Shown: positions 18,595 to 27,710 of the stretch, one piece after another
Layout of the letters: every line of letters starts with the position of its first letter
Position numbering within the stretch: position 1 is the first letter of the stretch
Origin: Kiritimatiellia bacterium
GTDB lineage: Bacteria; Verrucomicrobiota; Kiritimatiellia; RFP12; UBA3636
Length of the DNA: 50,949 bases
Assembly: GCA_017648065.1 (NCBI GenBank)
Contig: JAGCJJ010000022.1
Location: 1 to 50,949, forward strand
Direction: 5' to 3'
Notes under the pieces: model-generated
Database searches by the model: none
What the model was told of the DNA's origin: nothing
What the model saw: only the letters and a program-made list of their open reading frames with translations
Program-made: the position numbers and the translations under genes

Positions 18595-19326
18595 TACAAG
18601 CACGATGCCTAAAAGCGCGAGAAAAAAGGACGCGGAGGTGCAGTATAAATTTAACTTTTGGGGACGGTTAGACGGTTAGACGATTAAACGACGAGAGACG
18701 TTAGACAACCTTTCCGACCAGACGATTAGACGATAGACACCGCTTCCGCGTTGACACGTGTCCTTTCTTGCGTTGACACGCTCCCACCTGCATTGACATG
18801 CATTGGACATGAGACGAGAGACGTTAGACGAGAGACACGGACATGAGACCCAAAGACGATTAGACATTGAACAGACAATTAGACGTTAGACGATAATACT
18901 TTTTTATTTATTATCTCTTACCGAATCTATTCGTTATTCACTACTATCTATTCACTAGATTTAATTGGAGTCTCAACGTCTAACGTCTCTCGTCAGACGG
19001 GTCTCGTCTCTCGTCTCATGTCCCAGAGCGCGTGTCAACGCGGGATGGAGTCTAACGTCTTTTAGTCTAAACGTCTGGTGGTGGTAGTCTAATCGTCTAA
19101 TTGTCTCTGGGTCGTACAACCGTCTAACCGTCTAATTGTCCCGTACGGAAGCGTTAGCGCGGAAAAATTCTAGCTATCACACAAGCTCAGCGCACCCCAG
19201 CGCCCTCTGCGCTCTCTACGTCCCTTACCCCTCGCACTTTTAGCCGCCACGTGCACCCATCTAACTGCGATAGCCTATACCACCTATTCGTTATTCACTA
19301 TCCACTATTCACTATAAAACAAAAAA
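18595..19326. repeat. Mosaic of TAGACG/CGTCTA words forming a large imperfect palindrome
   Basis: A 760-bp gap between convergent genes, with no credible ORF. The left half (18662-18893) is built from TTAGACG, GAGACGAGAGACG and GTTGACACG words. The right half (18963-19140) carries their reverse complements. GGACATGAGACGAGAGACG (18805-18823) is matched by an exact 19-nt inverted copy at 19005-19023. GACGAGAGACGTTAGACG (18813-18830) is matched at 18977-18994, CGCGTTGACACG (18747-18758) at 19031-19042, and CGCTTCCG (18741-18748) at 19146-19153. From 19160 to 19282 no repeat is evident. The structure is seen directly; function is unknown. Confidence 0.9.
18927..19316. repeat. Direct repeat of CTATTCGTTATTCACTA
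   Basis: The 17-nt word is present exactly at 18927-18943 and 19284-19300. Each copy is followed by related CTATC/CACTA and TATTCACTA words. It sits in the AT-rich centre and at the right end of the TAGACG mosaic and appears to be a second repeat family. Confidence 0.8.
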
Positions 19327-19350
19327 AGCGTCCCGAAGGACGCTCTTTTT
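19327..19350 (-). terminator. Intrinsic terminator of secY
   Basis: Perfect 7-bp stem AGCGTCC/GGACGCT with a CGAA tetraloop, flanked by A7 and T-rich runs, so it can work in both directions between secY and the convergent glycosyltransferase. Confidence 0.9.
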
Positions 19351-19357
19351 TGTTTTA

Positions 19358-20710
19358 TTAGCGGCGGCCGCGTAGCTTGCCGTGCTTTAGGAAGCCATCG
19401 TAATTTTGCATTACGAGATATGCTTCAATCTGACGCATTACGTCAAGTGCAACACCAACGATAATCAATAGTGATGTACCACCTAGGTAACGAGCCATGC
19501 CACCTGGGATGTTTGTTCCCTGCTGTAGGATCTGTGGCAATACAGCGATAACAACAAGACCAATTGCACCGATTAGAGTTACGCGTGTCATTGTCATATC
19601 CAAGAACTCAGCTGTTGGCTGACCTGGACGGATACCAGGAATATAACCCTGGCTATTCTTCAAATCATCAGCAATACGAATTGCGTGGAACTGAGTTGCT
19701 ACCCAGAAGAATGAGAAGAAAATGATTAGGATTGAGTAGAAAATCATAAATATAGCATCCTGGCCACCCTTTAGAGAGTTACCGAAGCTCTGAATGAAAG
19801 CTACTGGAATCTTGCTTAGCAACCAACCTAGAGCCTGTAGGATAGGACCTGCAAAGATGATTGGCATAACACCACCGAAGTTTACGCGTAGTGGCATATA
19901 AGATGTGTTTGCACCAGTTGATGCTGTCATACCACCTACAGAACGACGTGCTGTGCAGATAGGAATGCGGCGAACACCCTGTGTTAGAGCGATTGTACCA
20001 GCAAATACGAAGAATGCAAGTGCTAGGATAAATACTAGGTAGAATAGGTTCCACTCAGCTGGCTGACCACCTGTTGGGAAGAACTTGCTTGCGCACTCAA
20101 CAATTGCGCCTGGAAGACCAGCAATGATGTTAACCATGATGATGATTGATGTACCATTACCAATACCACGCTCTGTGATCTGCTCTGCTAGCCACATAGT
20201 TAGCATTGTTGCAGCTGTTACAGAGATAATTGTTAGTACACGGAAACCAAAACCAGGAACTAGAACAATCTGCTCGCTAATACCAAGCATCTGTGGGTTC
20301 TCAAGCATTGTTGCTAGGAAGAAAGACTGAACAGCACAAATAACAAGTGTTAAATAACGTGTTGTCTGATTTAGCTTTTGACGGCCAACATCTCCTTCAC
20401 GAGCCATCTTCTCAAGAGAAGGAATAATTGCTGTCATTAGCTGGATTACGATAGATGCTGTGATGTATGGCCAAATGCTTAGCATACCTACAGAGCACTG
20501 TGATAATGCACCACCACTGAAAACATCGAACAAGCCCATGAAGCCACCGCCATTTTCAGCTAAATCATCAATAAAGCGCTTAACTGGCTCAATATCTACA
20601 CCTGGTGTTGGCACAGTAGAAATCAAACGACAAATAACAACCAAGCCAAGTGTAAATAGAATTCTTGACTTTAATTCCTTAATCTTCCAAATATTTGCAA
20701 ATGCTGACAT
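19358..20710 (-). CDS. secY: Protein translocase subunit SecY
   Basis: 450 residues with ten predicted membrane helices, the normal SecY length. It starts KIKELKSRILFTLGLVVICR, then VPTPGVD and the plug-region GGALSQCSVGMLSIWPYITA. The basic cytoplasmic loops (REGDVGRQKLNQTTRY; PICTARRSVGG) and the C-terminal LMQ...KHGKLRGRR-type basic end are present. SecY forms the inner-membrane channel with SecE and SecG. It stands alone, not inside a ribosomal protein operon as in many bacteria, although upstream genes are separated only by the gap before nusA. Confidence 0.98.
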   Translation of the reverse strand: MSAFANIWKIKELKSRILFTLGLVVICRLISTVPTPGVDIEPVKRFIDDLAENGGGFMGLFDVFSGGALSQCSVGMLSIWPYITASIVIQLMTAIIPSLEKMAREGDVGRQKLNQTTRYLTLVICAVQSFFLATMLENPQMLGISEQIVLVPGFGFRVLTIISVTAATMLTMWLAEQITERGIGNGTSIIIMVNIIAGLPGAIVECASKFFPTGGQPAEWNLFYLVFILALAFFVFAGTIALTQGVRRIPICTARRSVGGMTASTGANTSYMPLRVNFGGVMPIIFAGPILQALGWLLSKIPVAFIQSFGNSLKGGQDAIFMIFYSILIIFFSFFWVATQFHAIRIADDLKNSQGYIPGIRPGQPTAEFLDMTMTRVTLIGAIGLVVIAVLPQILQQGTNIPGGMARYLGGTSLLIIVGVALDVMRQIEAYLVMQNYDGFLKHGKLRGRR

Positions 20711-20961
20711 GGGTACGAATACTCCGAATTATTTAATAAATAAAATTATGTAGGGATTTGCTTTACCTAAAACAAACCCTATAAATCTCTTAAATTTGTA
20801 AGTGGGAATATTTTGCCATAAACAGAATATAAAAGTCAACATATTATTTGAAATGTATATGCCTAAACAAATGACATTTTTTACACTCATATTCTAAATA
20901 AAGAGCCGTTAAACCCCCAAAATCGTTTTATTTTATTGACGATAATACAAAATTTTAATTG

Positions 20962-20987
20962 AATTGGAGTCTAATCGTCTATTTGTC
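20962..20987. repeat. Solitary copy of the GGAGTCTAA...CGTCTA element
   Basis: AATTGGAGTCTAATCGTCTA then TTTGTC. It matches blocks in the 18595-19326 mosaic (18963, 19044, 19088) and, in about 20 of 25 positions, a copy at 26863-26887. Confidence 0.7.
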
Positions 20988-21168
20988 TTTATTAAATCAA
21001 GATTTTCATGCTTATTTCCATTAGTATCTCATCTTGGCACTGCGATTTTCCCTTTTTGTGTGTTTTAAGTCTTTCATGGTTCCCAAAAACTTCTCACTTT
21101 TTACTATCTCGCTTACATCATCTACTGTTTTTAGAATTGTTCTTATCCGCTATATTTCAAATTTTGTA

Positions 21169-21198
21169 TTGACTTCCGTTATAATTATATAGTAATAT
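21169..21198 (+). promoter_or_regulatory. Candidate nusA promoter
   Basis: TTGACT (21169-21174) and TAATAT (21193-21198) with an 18-bp spacer. GTTATA/TATAAC half-sites flank the spacer and -10 (21178-21201). It lies 95 bp before the nusA ATG. Confidence 0.5.
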
Positions 21199-21293
21199 AA
21201 CGACGAATTTAGTGGTGGAGTCGTTCCTAGAGATAGGGGGATTTCCGCTTCTTTTGTTTTTTGACAACATTACACTCATCTACGGAGGCTCAT

Positions 21294-22745
21294 ATGGCAA
21301 ACGATTTTGATTTACTATCAGTTATCAATACGCTTGAGACAAGCAGAGGAATTTCTAAGACAGACCTTCTTTCTGCTATTAAAAATGCTTATGCAACAGC
21401 AATGCGTAAATCTATTGGTAACATCCCTATTCGTGTAGAATTTGAGAATTACAAGAAAATTGTAGCTGAAAGACAGGTTTATGTAAGTGATACAACCTTC
21501 GGTACTGGTTTCATGAAGGTAGCAGAAGCACGCAAAATTCCTGGTTATGAGGATGCTAACGAGGGTGATGAGATTTGGGTTTCTGTTCCAGAGTCAGCAA
21601 TGAATCGCCAAGCTGTACAAATTTTCAGACAAGAGCTTCTCCGCATTTTACGTGATGCAGAAAAGATTACAATTGCTGAGCGTTTCCGTTCTCGCGTAGG
21701 TGAAATTGTTCCTGTAACAGTTAAGCAGCTAACACGTAGCAAGGACTACATCTGCAACATCGAAGAGACCGAGGCAATCCTATTTAAGGAGGACTACCCT
21801 TCTTCAGATGCATACAGCAGCGAGACTGTCATCTACGTTTGCATTGCTGGTATCAACGAGACAGAAGAAGAATTGAAAGAAAACATTCTTTATCGCAATG
21901 GTAAAAAGCCAGATGCAAAGAAGGTTGAGGCATTTGAAAAGAAGATTTCTCAGCAGCAAAATATTCCTGGTATTCGTCTAACACGTACAGAAGATTGCTT
22001 TATTAAGGCTATCTTCGCTAATGAAGTAGCAGAAATTAAAGATGGTTCTGTAGAAATCGTTAAGATTGCACGAATTCCTGGTCGCCGCACAAAGGTAGCA
22101 GTTCGTTCAACAAACCCACAGATTGACCCAATCGGTGCATGTATTGGTTCTCGTGGTTCTCGAATCAAGAGCATCATGTCTAAGATCAATTATGACAACA
22201 AGATGTTCGAAAAAGTTGACATTGTTGGCTGGGATTCTGATCTATTGAAGTATGCGGAAAATGCACTTTCTCCTGCAGAAATTGAATCAATTCAGGTTTC
22301 TGAAACAGACTATAATACACTATTAGTTCGTGTTGACCCATCAAAGAGAACTCCTGCTATCGGCAGAGAGGGTGACAACATTGAGCTAGCAGCAAAGCTA
22401 TTAGCAGACTTCCAGTTTGCAGGACAAAGATGGAGAATTACTATTCAGAAGGATAAGCCAGCTCCTGTTCGCTCTTTCGAAGAAAGCACAGCAACAGCAA
22501 TTAAGAATTTCACAGAGCTACCTGGCATTTCTGAGCATGATGCAGAGATCCTAGTAAGCAACGGATTTATTTCAACAGATATTGTTACAAGCTTTGCAAA
22601 CCATGGCGGGCTTGAGGGCTTCATTAACTCATTCATCCCATCAAGCATTGAGAATGACCCTGAATTACCTATTCGTGTTTGGAACAGCATTATGGGTTCT
22701 GAACTAGATGTAGAGGCAGAAGCAGATACAACAGAAGGTGAATAA
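21294..22745 (+). CDS. nusA: Transcription termination/antitermination factor NusA
   Basis: 483 residues from the ATG at 21294, chosen because GGAGG lies 5 nt upstream; an upstream in-frame TTG at 21261 lacks a ribosome site. The N-terminal polymerase-binding domain (~1-125) is followed by S1 (VGEIVPVTVKQLTRSKDYIC) and two KH domains (IDPIGACIGSRGSRIKSI; TPAIGREGDNIELAAKL). The C-terminal tail has a helix-hairpin (LPGISEHDAEILVSNGFIS). rimP, often upstream, is absent. It overlaps infB by one base in TAATG, which implies translational coupling. Confidence 0.96.
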   Translation: MANDFDLLSVINTLETSRGISKTDLLSAIKNAYATAMRKSIGNIPIRVEFENYKKIVAERQVYVSDTTFGTGFMKVAEARKIPGYEDANEGDEIWVSVPESAMNRQAVQIFRQELLRILRDAEKITIAERFRSRVGEIVPVTVKQLTRSKDYICNIEETEAILFKEDYPSSDAYSSETVIYVCIAGINETEEELKENILYRNGKKPDAKKVEAFEKKISQQQNIPGIRLTRTEDCFIKAIFANEVAEIKDGSVEIVKIARIPGRRTKVAVRSTNPQIDPIGACIGSRGSRIKSIMSKINYDNKMFEKVDIVGWDSDLLKYAENALSPAEIESIQVSETDYNTLLVRVDPSKRTPAIGREGDNIELAAKLLADFQFAGQRWRITIQKDKPAPVRSFEESTATAIKNFTELPGISEHDAEILVSNGFISTDIVTSFANHGGLEGFINSFIPSSIENDPELPIRVWNSIMGSELDVEAEADTTEGE

Positions 22746-25462
22746 TGAGACTTTTTGAATTAGCAAAAGAACTAAACACCTCTTCTAAAGAGCTATTGGC
22801 ACAGGCCAATGGTCTAGGTGTTGAAATCACATCATATGTTTCTAAAATAGATGATGAAGATGCTGCGACAATTCGCAATGGCTTTAAGAAGCGTTCATCT
22901 GTAGATCTTGCAGATGAAGAGAAGAAGAATGCAGAGCGCCAAGCAATGAAGAAGCAAAAGATTGTTGCTTCTCAGAAAAAGCAATTAGATGCTGAGGGCG
23001 AAAAGCTTAATGAAGCAATTGAGCGTTCAAAGCGTATTAAGGCAGAGCGCGATGGCACAGCAGCTCAATACGAGGCTGCTAAGGCTGCTGCAGCAAAAGC
23101 TAAAGCTGAGAAAGAAGCTAAGGAAAAGGCAGAAAGAGAAGCTGCAGAAGCTGAGGCAGCAAAGGCTGCTGAAACAGCTAAGCGCGTTCAAGAGCAGATT
23201 GCTGCACAGCGCAACAAGCATGCCCTACCTGAGCGTCCAGTTCAAGCTCCACGCCCAGAGGTAAAGCCTGCTGCTCCTGCAAAAGCAGAGCAACCAGCTG
23301 CTAAACCTGCTGCTAAGCCAGAGCAAGAGAAGAAGCAGAAGCCTGCTGCTCCTGCTCCAGCACCTGCTCCAGAGAAACCTGCTCAGCCAAAATTTAACAA
23401 GGATGTTGATAAGCCAAATAAAGACAAGAAGAAGCCACCTCGTGGATTCCATCCAGATGATGAGGATGAAGAGGATGCACTATTCCGCAAGCATGCACGC
23501 AACAATGGCATGAAGCAAGGCGGAAAGAATGATCGCAATCGTGGCAATGAGTCTAACTCATTTGGCAAAAATGATCGCAATCAGCGTGACAAGAATAAGG
23601 ATAAGCATGGCAAGCCAGTTCCAGCTCCAGCAGCTGAAGCAACAGAGGCTTTGGATCCAGCAGCAGCAGATATTGCAGCAAAGATTTTCCGCATCCATGG
23701 TCCTATGCTTGTTAAGGATATTGCAACAAAGCTTGATCAGCGTCCAAACATCATTATCGCAAGCCTAATGAAGAAAGGCATCTTTGCTTCAATCAATCAG
23801 GCAGTAGATAAAGAGGTCGCAATTGAGCTAGCTAAGGAATTCGGCTTTACAGTTGAGGTTGAGAAGGCACGCCGTTCTCTTGAGAACCACAATGTACAAA
23901 AGGACAAGGCAGCTGATGATGATATCCCAGAGGATACAATTGAGCAGCTAAAGCCACGCCCACCTGTAGTAACATTCCTTGGTCACGTTGACCATGGTAA
24001 GACATCTTTGATGGACTTTATCCGTAAGGCAAAGGTAGCAGCTGGTGAGGCTGGTGGTATCACACAGCACATCAATGCTTACACTATCGAAATCAATGAT
24101 GAGCCAATCACATTCCTTGACACCCCAGGTCACGCTGCATTCTCTGCAATGCGTGCTCGCGGTGCAAACCTAACAGATATCGCTGTAATCATTATTGCTG
24201 CAGACGATGGTATCATGCCTCAGACAAAGGAGGCTATTAAGCATGCTCGTAACTCAAATGTTACAATCATGGTTGCAATCAATAAGTGCGATCTTTCTAC
24301 AGCAAATCCTGATTTAATCTATCAGCAGCTTGCTACTGAAGGTCTAACTCCTGAAGATTGGGGTGGTGACACAATCGTATGTAAGGTAAGCGCACGCACA
24401 GGCGAAGGCGTAGATCACTTGCTAGAGATGATTCTACTTCAGGCTGAGGTGCTAGAGCTTCGCGCAAACCCAGATCGTCGCGCAAATGGTACTGTTGTTG
24501 AAGCACAGATGCAGCCAGGCAGCGGCCCTATGGCTAGCGTACTTGTTACTGGCGGTACATTGAATGTTGGCGATATCATTCTTTGCGGTGAATTTTATGG
24601 TAAGATTCGCGCACTAACAGAAAGCACAGGCAAGCGCCTAAAGTCTATCGGACCTTCACGTGCTGCTACTGTAATGGGCTTATCTGGTGTGCCTGAGGCT
24701 GGTGCAGAATTTCGTGTTATCCCTAACGAAAAGCGCGCTAAGGAGCTTGCTGAGCAATATGCTGAGCAGAAGAAGCTTGAGAGTCTAGGTGCTGTATCAC
24801 AGGCTCGCTCTATTGATGATATCTTCAAGAAGATTACAGATGCAGAGAAGCTACAGCTTACAATTATCCTACGTGCTGACGTACAGGGCTCTGTAGAAGC
24901 TATTGAAGCATCTATCGCAGAAATCAAGAGCGAGAAGGTTTCTTGCAACATCCTACACAGCGGTACTGGTGCAATCACATCAAATGACGTACAGAGCGCA
25001 GGCAATGGCACTGCTATCATCATCGGCTTTGGTGTATCACCTGAGGCAGGCGTACTTTCTGAGGCTCGCCACCACGGTGTTCTTGTTAAGACCTTCCGCA
25101 TCATCTACGAGCTACTTGACTATGTTAAGCAGGAAATGCTTAACCTACTACCTGTTGAGCACAAAGAGGTTGTTATTGGTCACGCTCAGGTTAAGCAGAT
25201 CTTCGAGCTTAACCGCATCGGTGTTGCAGCTGGTAGCTTAGTAACAGATGGTGTAATCAATGTTACAGCTAAGGCTCGCGTATTGAGAAACAAGAAGGTT
25301 ATCCATTCTGGTGACATCAAGACAATCCGCCACTTCAAGGATGAGGTTAAGGAAGTTCGCCAAGCAATGGAATGCGGTATCCTGCTTGCTAACTATGAAG
25401 AATTCCGCGAGGGTGATGTTATTGAATGCTTCACCTACGAGGAGCTTCCAAAGGTTCTTTAA
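22745..25462 (+). CDS. infB: Translation initiation factor IF-2
   Basis: 905 residues. The N-terminal IF2N helix domain is at ~1-50 ([20 protein letters not shown]). A long Ala/Lys/Glu/Pro-rich linker (~60-300) follows, then a second IF2N-like domain (~315-370). The GTPase domain begins near 410 with G1 [14 protein letters not shown]3 DTPGHAAF and G4 NKCD. Domains II-IV follow. It delivers initiator tRNA to the ribosome. It shares a start/stop overlap with nusA and lies 17 nt from rbfA, the conserved nusA-infB-rbfA order. Confidence 0.98.
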   Translation: MRLFELAKELNTSSKELLAQANGLGVEITSYVSKIDDEDAATIRNGFKKRSSVDLADEEKKNAERQAMKKQKIVASQKKQLDAEGEKLNEAIERSKRIKAERDGTAAQYEAAKAAAAKAKAEKEAKEKAEREAAEAEAAKAAETAKRVQEQIAAQRNKHALPERPVQAPRPEVKPAAPAKAEQPAAKPAAKPEQEKKQKPAAPAPAPAPEKPAQPKFNKDVDKPNKDKKKPPRGFHPDDEDEEDALFRKHARNNGMKQGGKNDRNRGNESNSFGKNDRNQRDKNKDKHGKPVPAPAAEATEALDPAAADIAAKIFRIHGPMLVKDIATKLDQRPNIIIASLMKKGIFASINQAVDKEVAIELAKEFGFTVEVEKARRSLENHNVQKDKAADDDIPEDTIEQLKPRPPVVTFLGHVDHGKTSLMDFIRKAKVAAGEAGGITQHINAYTIEINDEPITFLDTPGHAAFSAMRARGANLTDIAVIIIAADDGIMPQTKEAIKHARNSNVTIMVAINKCDLSTANPDLIYQQLATEGLTPEDWGGDTIVCKVSARTGEGVDHLLEMILLQAEVLELRANPDRRANGTVVEAQMQPGSGPMASVLVTGGTLNVGDIILCGEFYGKIRALTESTGKRLKSIGPSRAATVMGLSGVPEAGAEFRVIPNEKRAKELAEQYAEQKKLESLGAVSQARSIDDIFKKITDAEKLQLTIILRADVQGSVEAIEASIAEIKSEKVSCNILHSGTGAITSNDVQSAGNGTAIIIGFGVSPEAGVLSEARHHGVLVKTFRIIYELLDYVKQEMLNLLPVEHKEVVIGHAQVKQIFELNRIGVAAGSLVTDGVINVTAKARVLRNKKVIHSGDIKTIRHFKDEVKEVRQAMECGILLANYEEFREGDVIECFTYEELPKVL

Positions 25463-25479
25463 TGTAAAAGGCATCACTT

Positions 25480-25872
25480 ATGAGTAATGTAGATCGCATT
25501 GCACGCGTAAGCGAAATGATTCGTCGTGAGCTCGCCCTGTCAGTATACCATATTGGTTTGGGCGATCCCACAGACACAGGAGCAATCTCTTTTGTAAGCG
25601 TAGAGCTTTCAAGAGACCTACGCTCTGCTTCTGTATTTGTTTCACTTATGCCTACTGGTGAAATTACAACTGAGGAGCTAATGAAGTGGCTACGCCGCCA
25701 CAGAGTTGATTTCCAGCGAGTAATTGCCGATAAGGTTTCATTAAAATATACGCCAAAGCTATTTTTTAAGCAAACTTTGTCCATTGAAAAGGGCGACAAT
25801 GTTCTTCATCTACTCAACGAGCTAGAGCAAGCCGACGAAGCAGTTGAAGGAACCTCCGAAGACGAGGAATAA
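25480..25872 (+). CDS. rbfA: 30S ribosome-binding factor RbfA
   Basis: 130 residues, normal for RbfA, a KH-fold protein that matures the 16S 5' end. Seen motifs: RIARVSEMIRRELALSV at the start, ISFVSVELSRDLRSASVFVS in the middle, and LKYTPKLFFKQTLSIEKGD near the C-terminus, with an acidic tail. It is the third gene of the nusA-infB-rbfA operon and is followed by a terminator. Confidence 0.95.
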   Translation: MSNVDRIARVSEMIRRELALSVYHIGLGDPTDTGAISFVSVELSRDLRSASVFVSLMPTGEITTEELMKWLRRHRVDFQRVIADKVSLKYTPKLFFKQTLSIEKGDNVLHLLNELEQADEAVEGTSEDEE

Positions 25873-25888
25873 ACAATAAAACAAAAAT

Positions 25889-25929
25889 AAGCAGAAGTGC
25901 GCTACAAGTTTTACGATGCGCTTCTGCTT
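25889..25929 (+). terminator. Terminator of nusA-infB-rbfA
   Basis: 12-bp stem (25889-25900 with 25918-25929, AAGCAGAAG/CTTCTGCTT plus one wobble) followed by ATTTTGTT. Confidence 0.8.
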
Positions 25930-25980
25930 ATTTTGTTAAAACAGATTTTATTTCAAACAAACTAAATTGGAGTAATGATT

Positions 25981-26718
25981 ATGAAAAAAATTATTAGCCT
26001 ATTAAGCTTAGCATTTCTTGTTTGTGGTGCAGCAAGCGAATTAACAGCAGTAGATGTTCCTGCACCAACAGCAGCACCAAAGGCAGAGGTTAAGGAGCAG
26101 GCACGCCGCCGCATCCCTAAATTCCCACCTGAGGCATATATCATTCCTGAATCACATCTTCTAATCATCAACCACAACAATGCTGTTGACCCTGCTTGGC
26201 TTGAAACAGAGCGTGCTCACTTCCAGAAGCAGCTAAATGTAAATGTTAAGGTTGTAAATTCATCTGATGATTTTGGAACAGATTCTCGTGCATTTGCACT
26301 TGCTCAAAAAGCAAAGGCAGACAAAAATGCAAAGATTATCCTAATCATAACTGAGGATGAAGATGCTCCAGCAATTATTTCTGCTCCATACGAATATTGG
26401 GCAGTAATGAATAGCAGCTGGGTAAAGGCTGGTAAAGCGGATGAAGCAACAATGAATTTGCGTATGGGTAAGCGTTTATTCCAGACACTAGGTCACTGCA
26501 TCGGTGCAGGTCATCGCATTGAGCGTGAGGCATGCATGCGCTACACACCTACAGTTGAGGGAATGGACGATTGTTTATCACACGGCTTCCATCCATTAAA
26601 CAGCAACATCTTTATGGTTGTTCAGAAAGATCTTGGTTTGGAGAACATTCGCTTACGTCCTCGCGATGAGCTAATTGAGATGGGTATCCTACCTCCTCGC
26701 AAGAATAAGCAAAAATAA
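25981..26718 (+). CDS. Secreted archaemetzincin-like protein lacking the catalytic Glu
   Basis: 245 residues from the ATG at 25981; GGAG lies 8 nt upstream, so the ATG at 25975 is too close. The signal peptide is MKKIISLLSLAFLVCGAAS. The C-terminal half holds QTLGHCIGAGH, which aligns with the metzincin HExxHxxGxxH, followed by EACMRYTP and DDCLSHGFHPLN, positions where archaemetzincins have Cys residues and the Met turn. The first His and catalytic Glu are Gln and Thr, so peptidase activity is unlikely. The last ~40 residues are basic. Fold assignment rests on this motif only. It has its own ribosome site and terminator. Confidence 0.6.
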   Translation: MKKIISLLSLAFLVCGAASELTAVDVPAPTAAPKAEVKEQARRRIPKFPPEAYIIPESHLLIINHNNAVDPAWLETERAHFQKQLNVNVKVVNSSDDFGTDSRAFALAQKAKADKNAKIILIITEDEDAPAIISAPYEYWAVMNSSWVKAGKADEATMNLRMGKRLFQTLGHCIGAGHRIEREACMRYTPTVEGMDDCLSHGFHPLNSNIFMVVQKDLGLENIRLRPRDELIEMGILPPRKNKQK

Positions 26719-26740
26719 CTAATTTCTAAATACAAATTTC

Positions 26741-26773
26741 AAAAGCGCACTTCTCACCGAGTGCGCTTTTTTT
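26741..26773 (+). terminator. Terminator of the archaemetzincin-like gene
   Basis: Perfect 10-bp stem AAAAGCGCAC/GTGCGCTTTT with a 10-nt loop, followed by more T. The A-run on the other side lets it also act on rsmE read-through from the opposite strand. Confidence 0.92.
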
Positions 26774-26862
26774 ATATGCAATAAACCGATTATACTTCCA
26801 TTACGAGATGTTCTCTCTCATTTTTCCAAATGCGCGAGTGTAAGAGATTTATTAATAATGGC

Positions 26863-26887
26863 AATCGGAGTTTAAGCATCTAATTGT
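26863..26887. repeat. Diverged solitary GGAGTYTAA...CATCTAATTGT element
   Basis: AATCGGAGTTTAAGCATCTA then ATTGT aligns at about 20 of 25 positions with 20962-20986 and with blocks in the 18595-19326 mosaic. It lies in the convergent gap before rsmE. Confidence 0.55.
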
Positions 26888-26954
26888 AATTTATGTAAAC
26901 GCAAATCAATGCATACACAATGAGCACACTTGTGGAAAACTATCTAAAGAAGAA

Positions 26955-27686
26955 TTATTTGCGTTGAGCAAAAGCTTCTTCTACAGCAGAAATCGCATAT
27001 AATGCAGCAGTTTCTACTCGTAATATATTTGTGCCAAGTGTTACAGGTATCGTGCCTACAGCTTGAGCCTGCTCTAACTCCGCTGGCGATAAATCACCCT
27101 CTGGGCCAACAATAATACCAACTTTTCGAACAGAGCTATCCATCCCATTAATTGCGGATGAGCAAGTACGAACTGTCTCACGCAAATCAGTTAATAATGT
27201 AGGTTGCTCTGAGAATAATAGCAAAGCTTCTTTCCATGTATGAGGTGCATCTATTTGCATCAAATATCCGCTATTACATTGGGTAATAGCTGCTTCTGCA
27301 ATTCTTACCCAACGCTCTACACTACTATCCTTTGGCTTAATTTGCACAAATTCAGACACTATTGGCACTAAGCGCTTAACACCAAGCTCCTGTGCCTTCT
27401 CAACAAGCCAATCCATTCTTGCTGGCTTTGCAATGCACTGAAACAGTGTTATTTCTACCGCAGGAGGTGGGACTTGTTCTACATCACTAATAAATGTTAT
27501 TGCTGCAGAACGCTTTGCTAACTGTGATATTTCTGCCACACGTTTATGCCCGCATCCATCTGTCAAATCAACTTTATCACCAAGCTTTGCACGAAGCACT
27601 GTTACTAAATGGTGCATCTGTGCATCAGGGAGCGTTTGCTCCCCTTCTGAAAGTAATAAATCTGATGGTAAAAGTAGCGTATGCAT
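26955..27686 (-). CDS. rsmE: 16S rRNA (uracil-1498-N3)-methyltransferase RsmE
   Basis: 243 residues, typical. N-terminal PUA-like part: AQMHHLVTVLRAKLGDKVDL. SPOUT methyltransferase part: QCIAKPARMDWLVEKAQELG, VRIAEAAITQC, IIVGPEGDLSPAELEQA and LGTNILRVETAALYAIS, the trefoil-knot SAM site. It methylates U1498 in the 30S subunit. It follows dnaJ by 24 nt in the grpE-dnaJ-rsmE order that is common in bacteria. Confidence 0.95.
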   Translation of the reverse strand: MHTLLLPSDLLLSEGEQTLPDAQMHHLVTVLRAKLGDKVDLTDGCGHKRVAEISQLAKRSAAITFISDVEQVPPPAVEITLFQCIAKPARMDWLVEKAQELGVKRLVPIVSEFVQIKPKDSSVERWVRIAEAAITQCNSGYLMQIDAPHTWKEALLLFSEQPTLLTDLRETVRTCSSAINGMDSSVRKVGIIVGPEGDLSPAELEQAQAVGTIPVTLGTNILRVETAALYAISAVEEAFAQRK

Positions 27687-27710
27687 AAAACTTTTGTATT
27701 ATACTAGCAA

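Larger units (their letters stand above)
20711..21293. other. Divergent intergenic region secY / nusA
   Basis: 583 bp with no supported gene. It carries promoters for secY (not identified) and nusA (21169-21198), and one solitary copy of the TAGACG-family element (20962-20987). The ~90-nt nusA leader contains short helices: CGAC (21201) with GTCG, and CCTA-GAGA-TAGG near 21231. No tRNA or known riboswitch is recognised. Confidence 0.5.

Noticed and set aside
18676..18867. Minus-strand open frame in the TAGACG mosaic
   Set aside because: It is generated by the repeat words and lacks start signals.
21199..21293. tRNA or riboswitch in the nusA leader
   Set aside because: Only short helices are seen; there is no cloverleaf and no known aptamer motif.
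22989..25104. Several open frames opposite or within infB
   Set aside because: They are shadows produced by the Ala/Lys/Glu-rich linker codons and have no ribosome sites.
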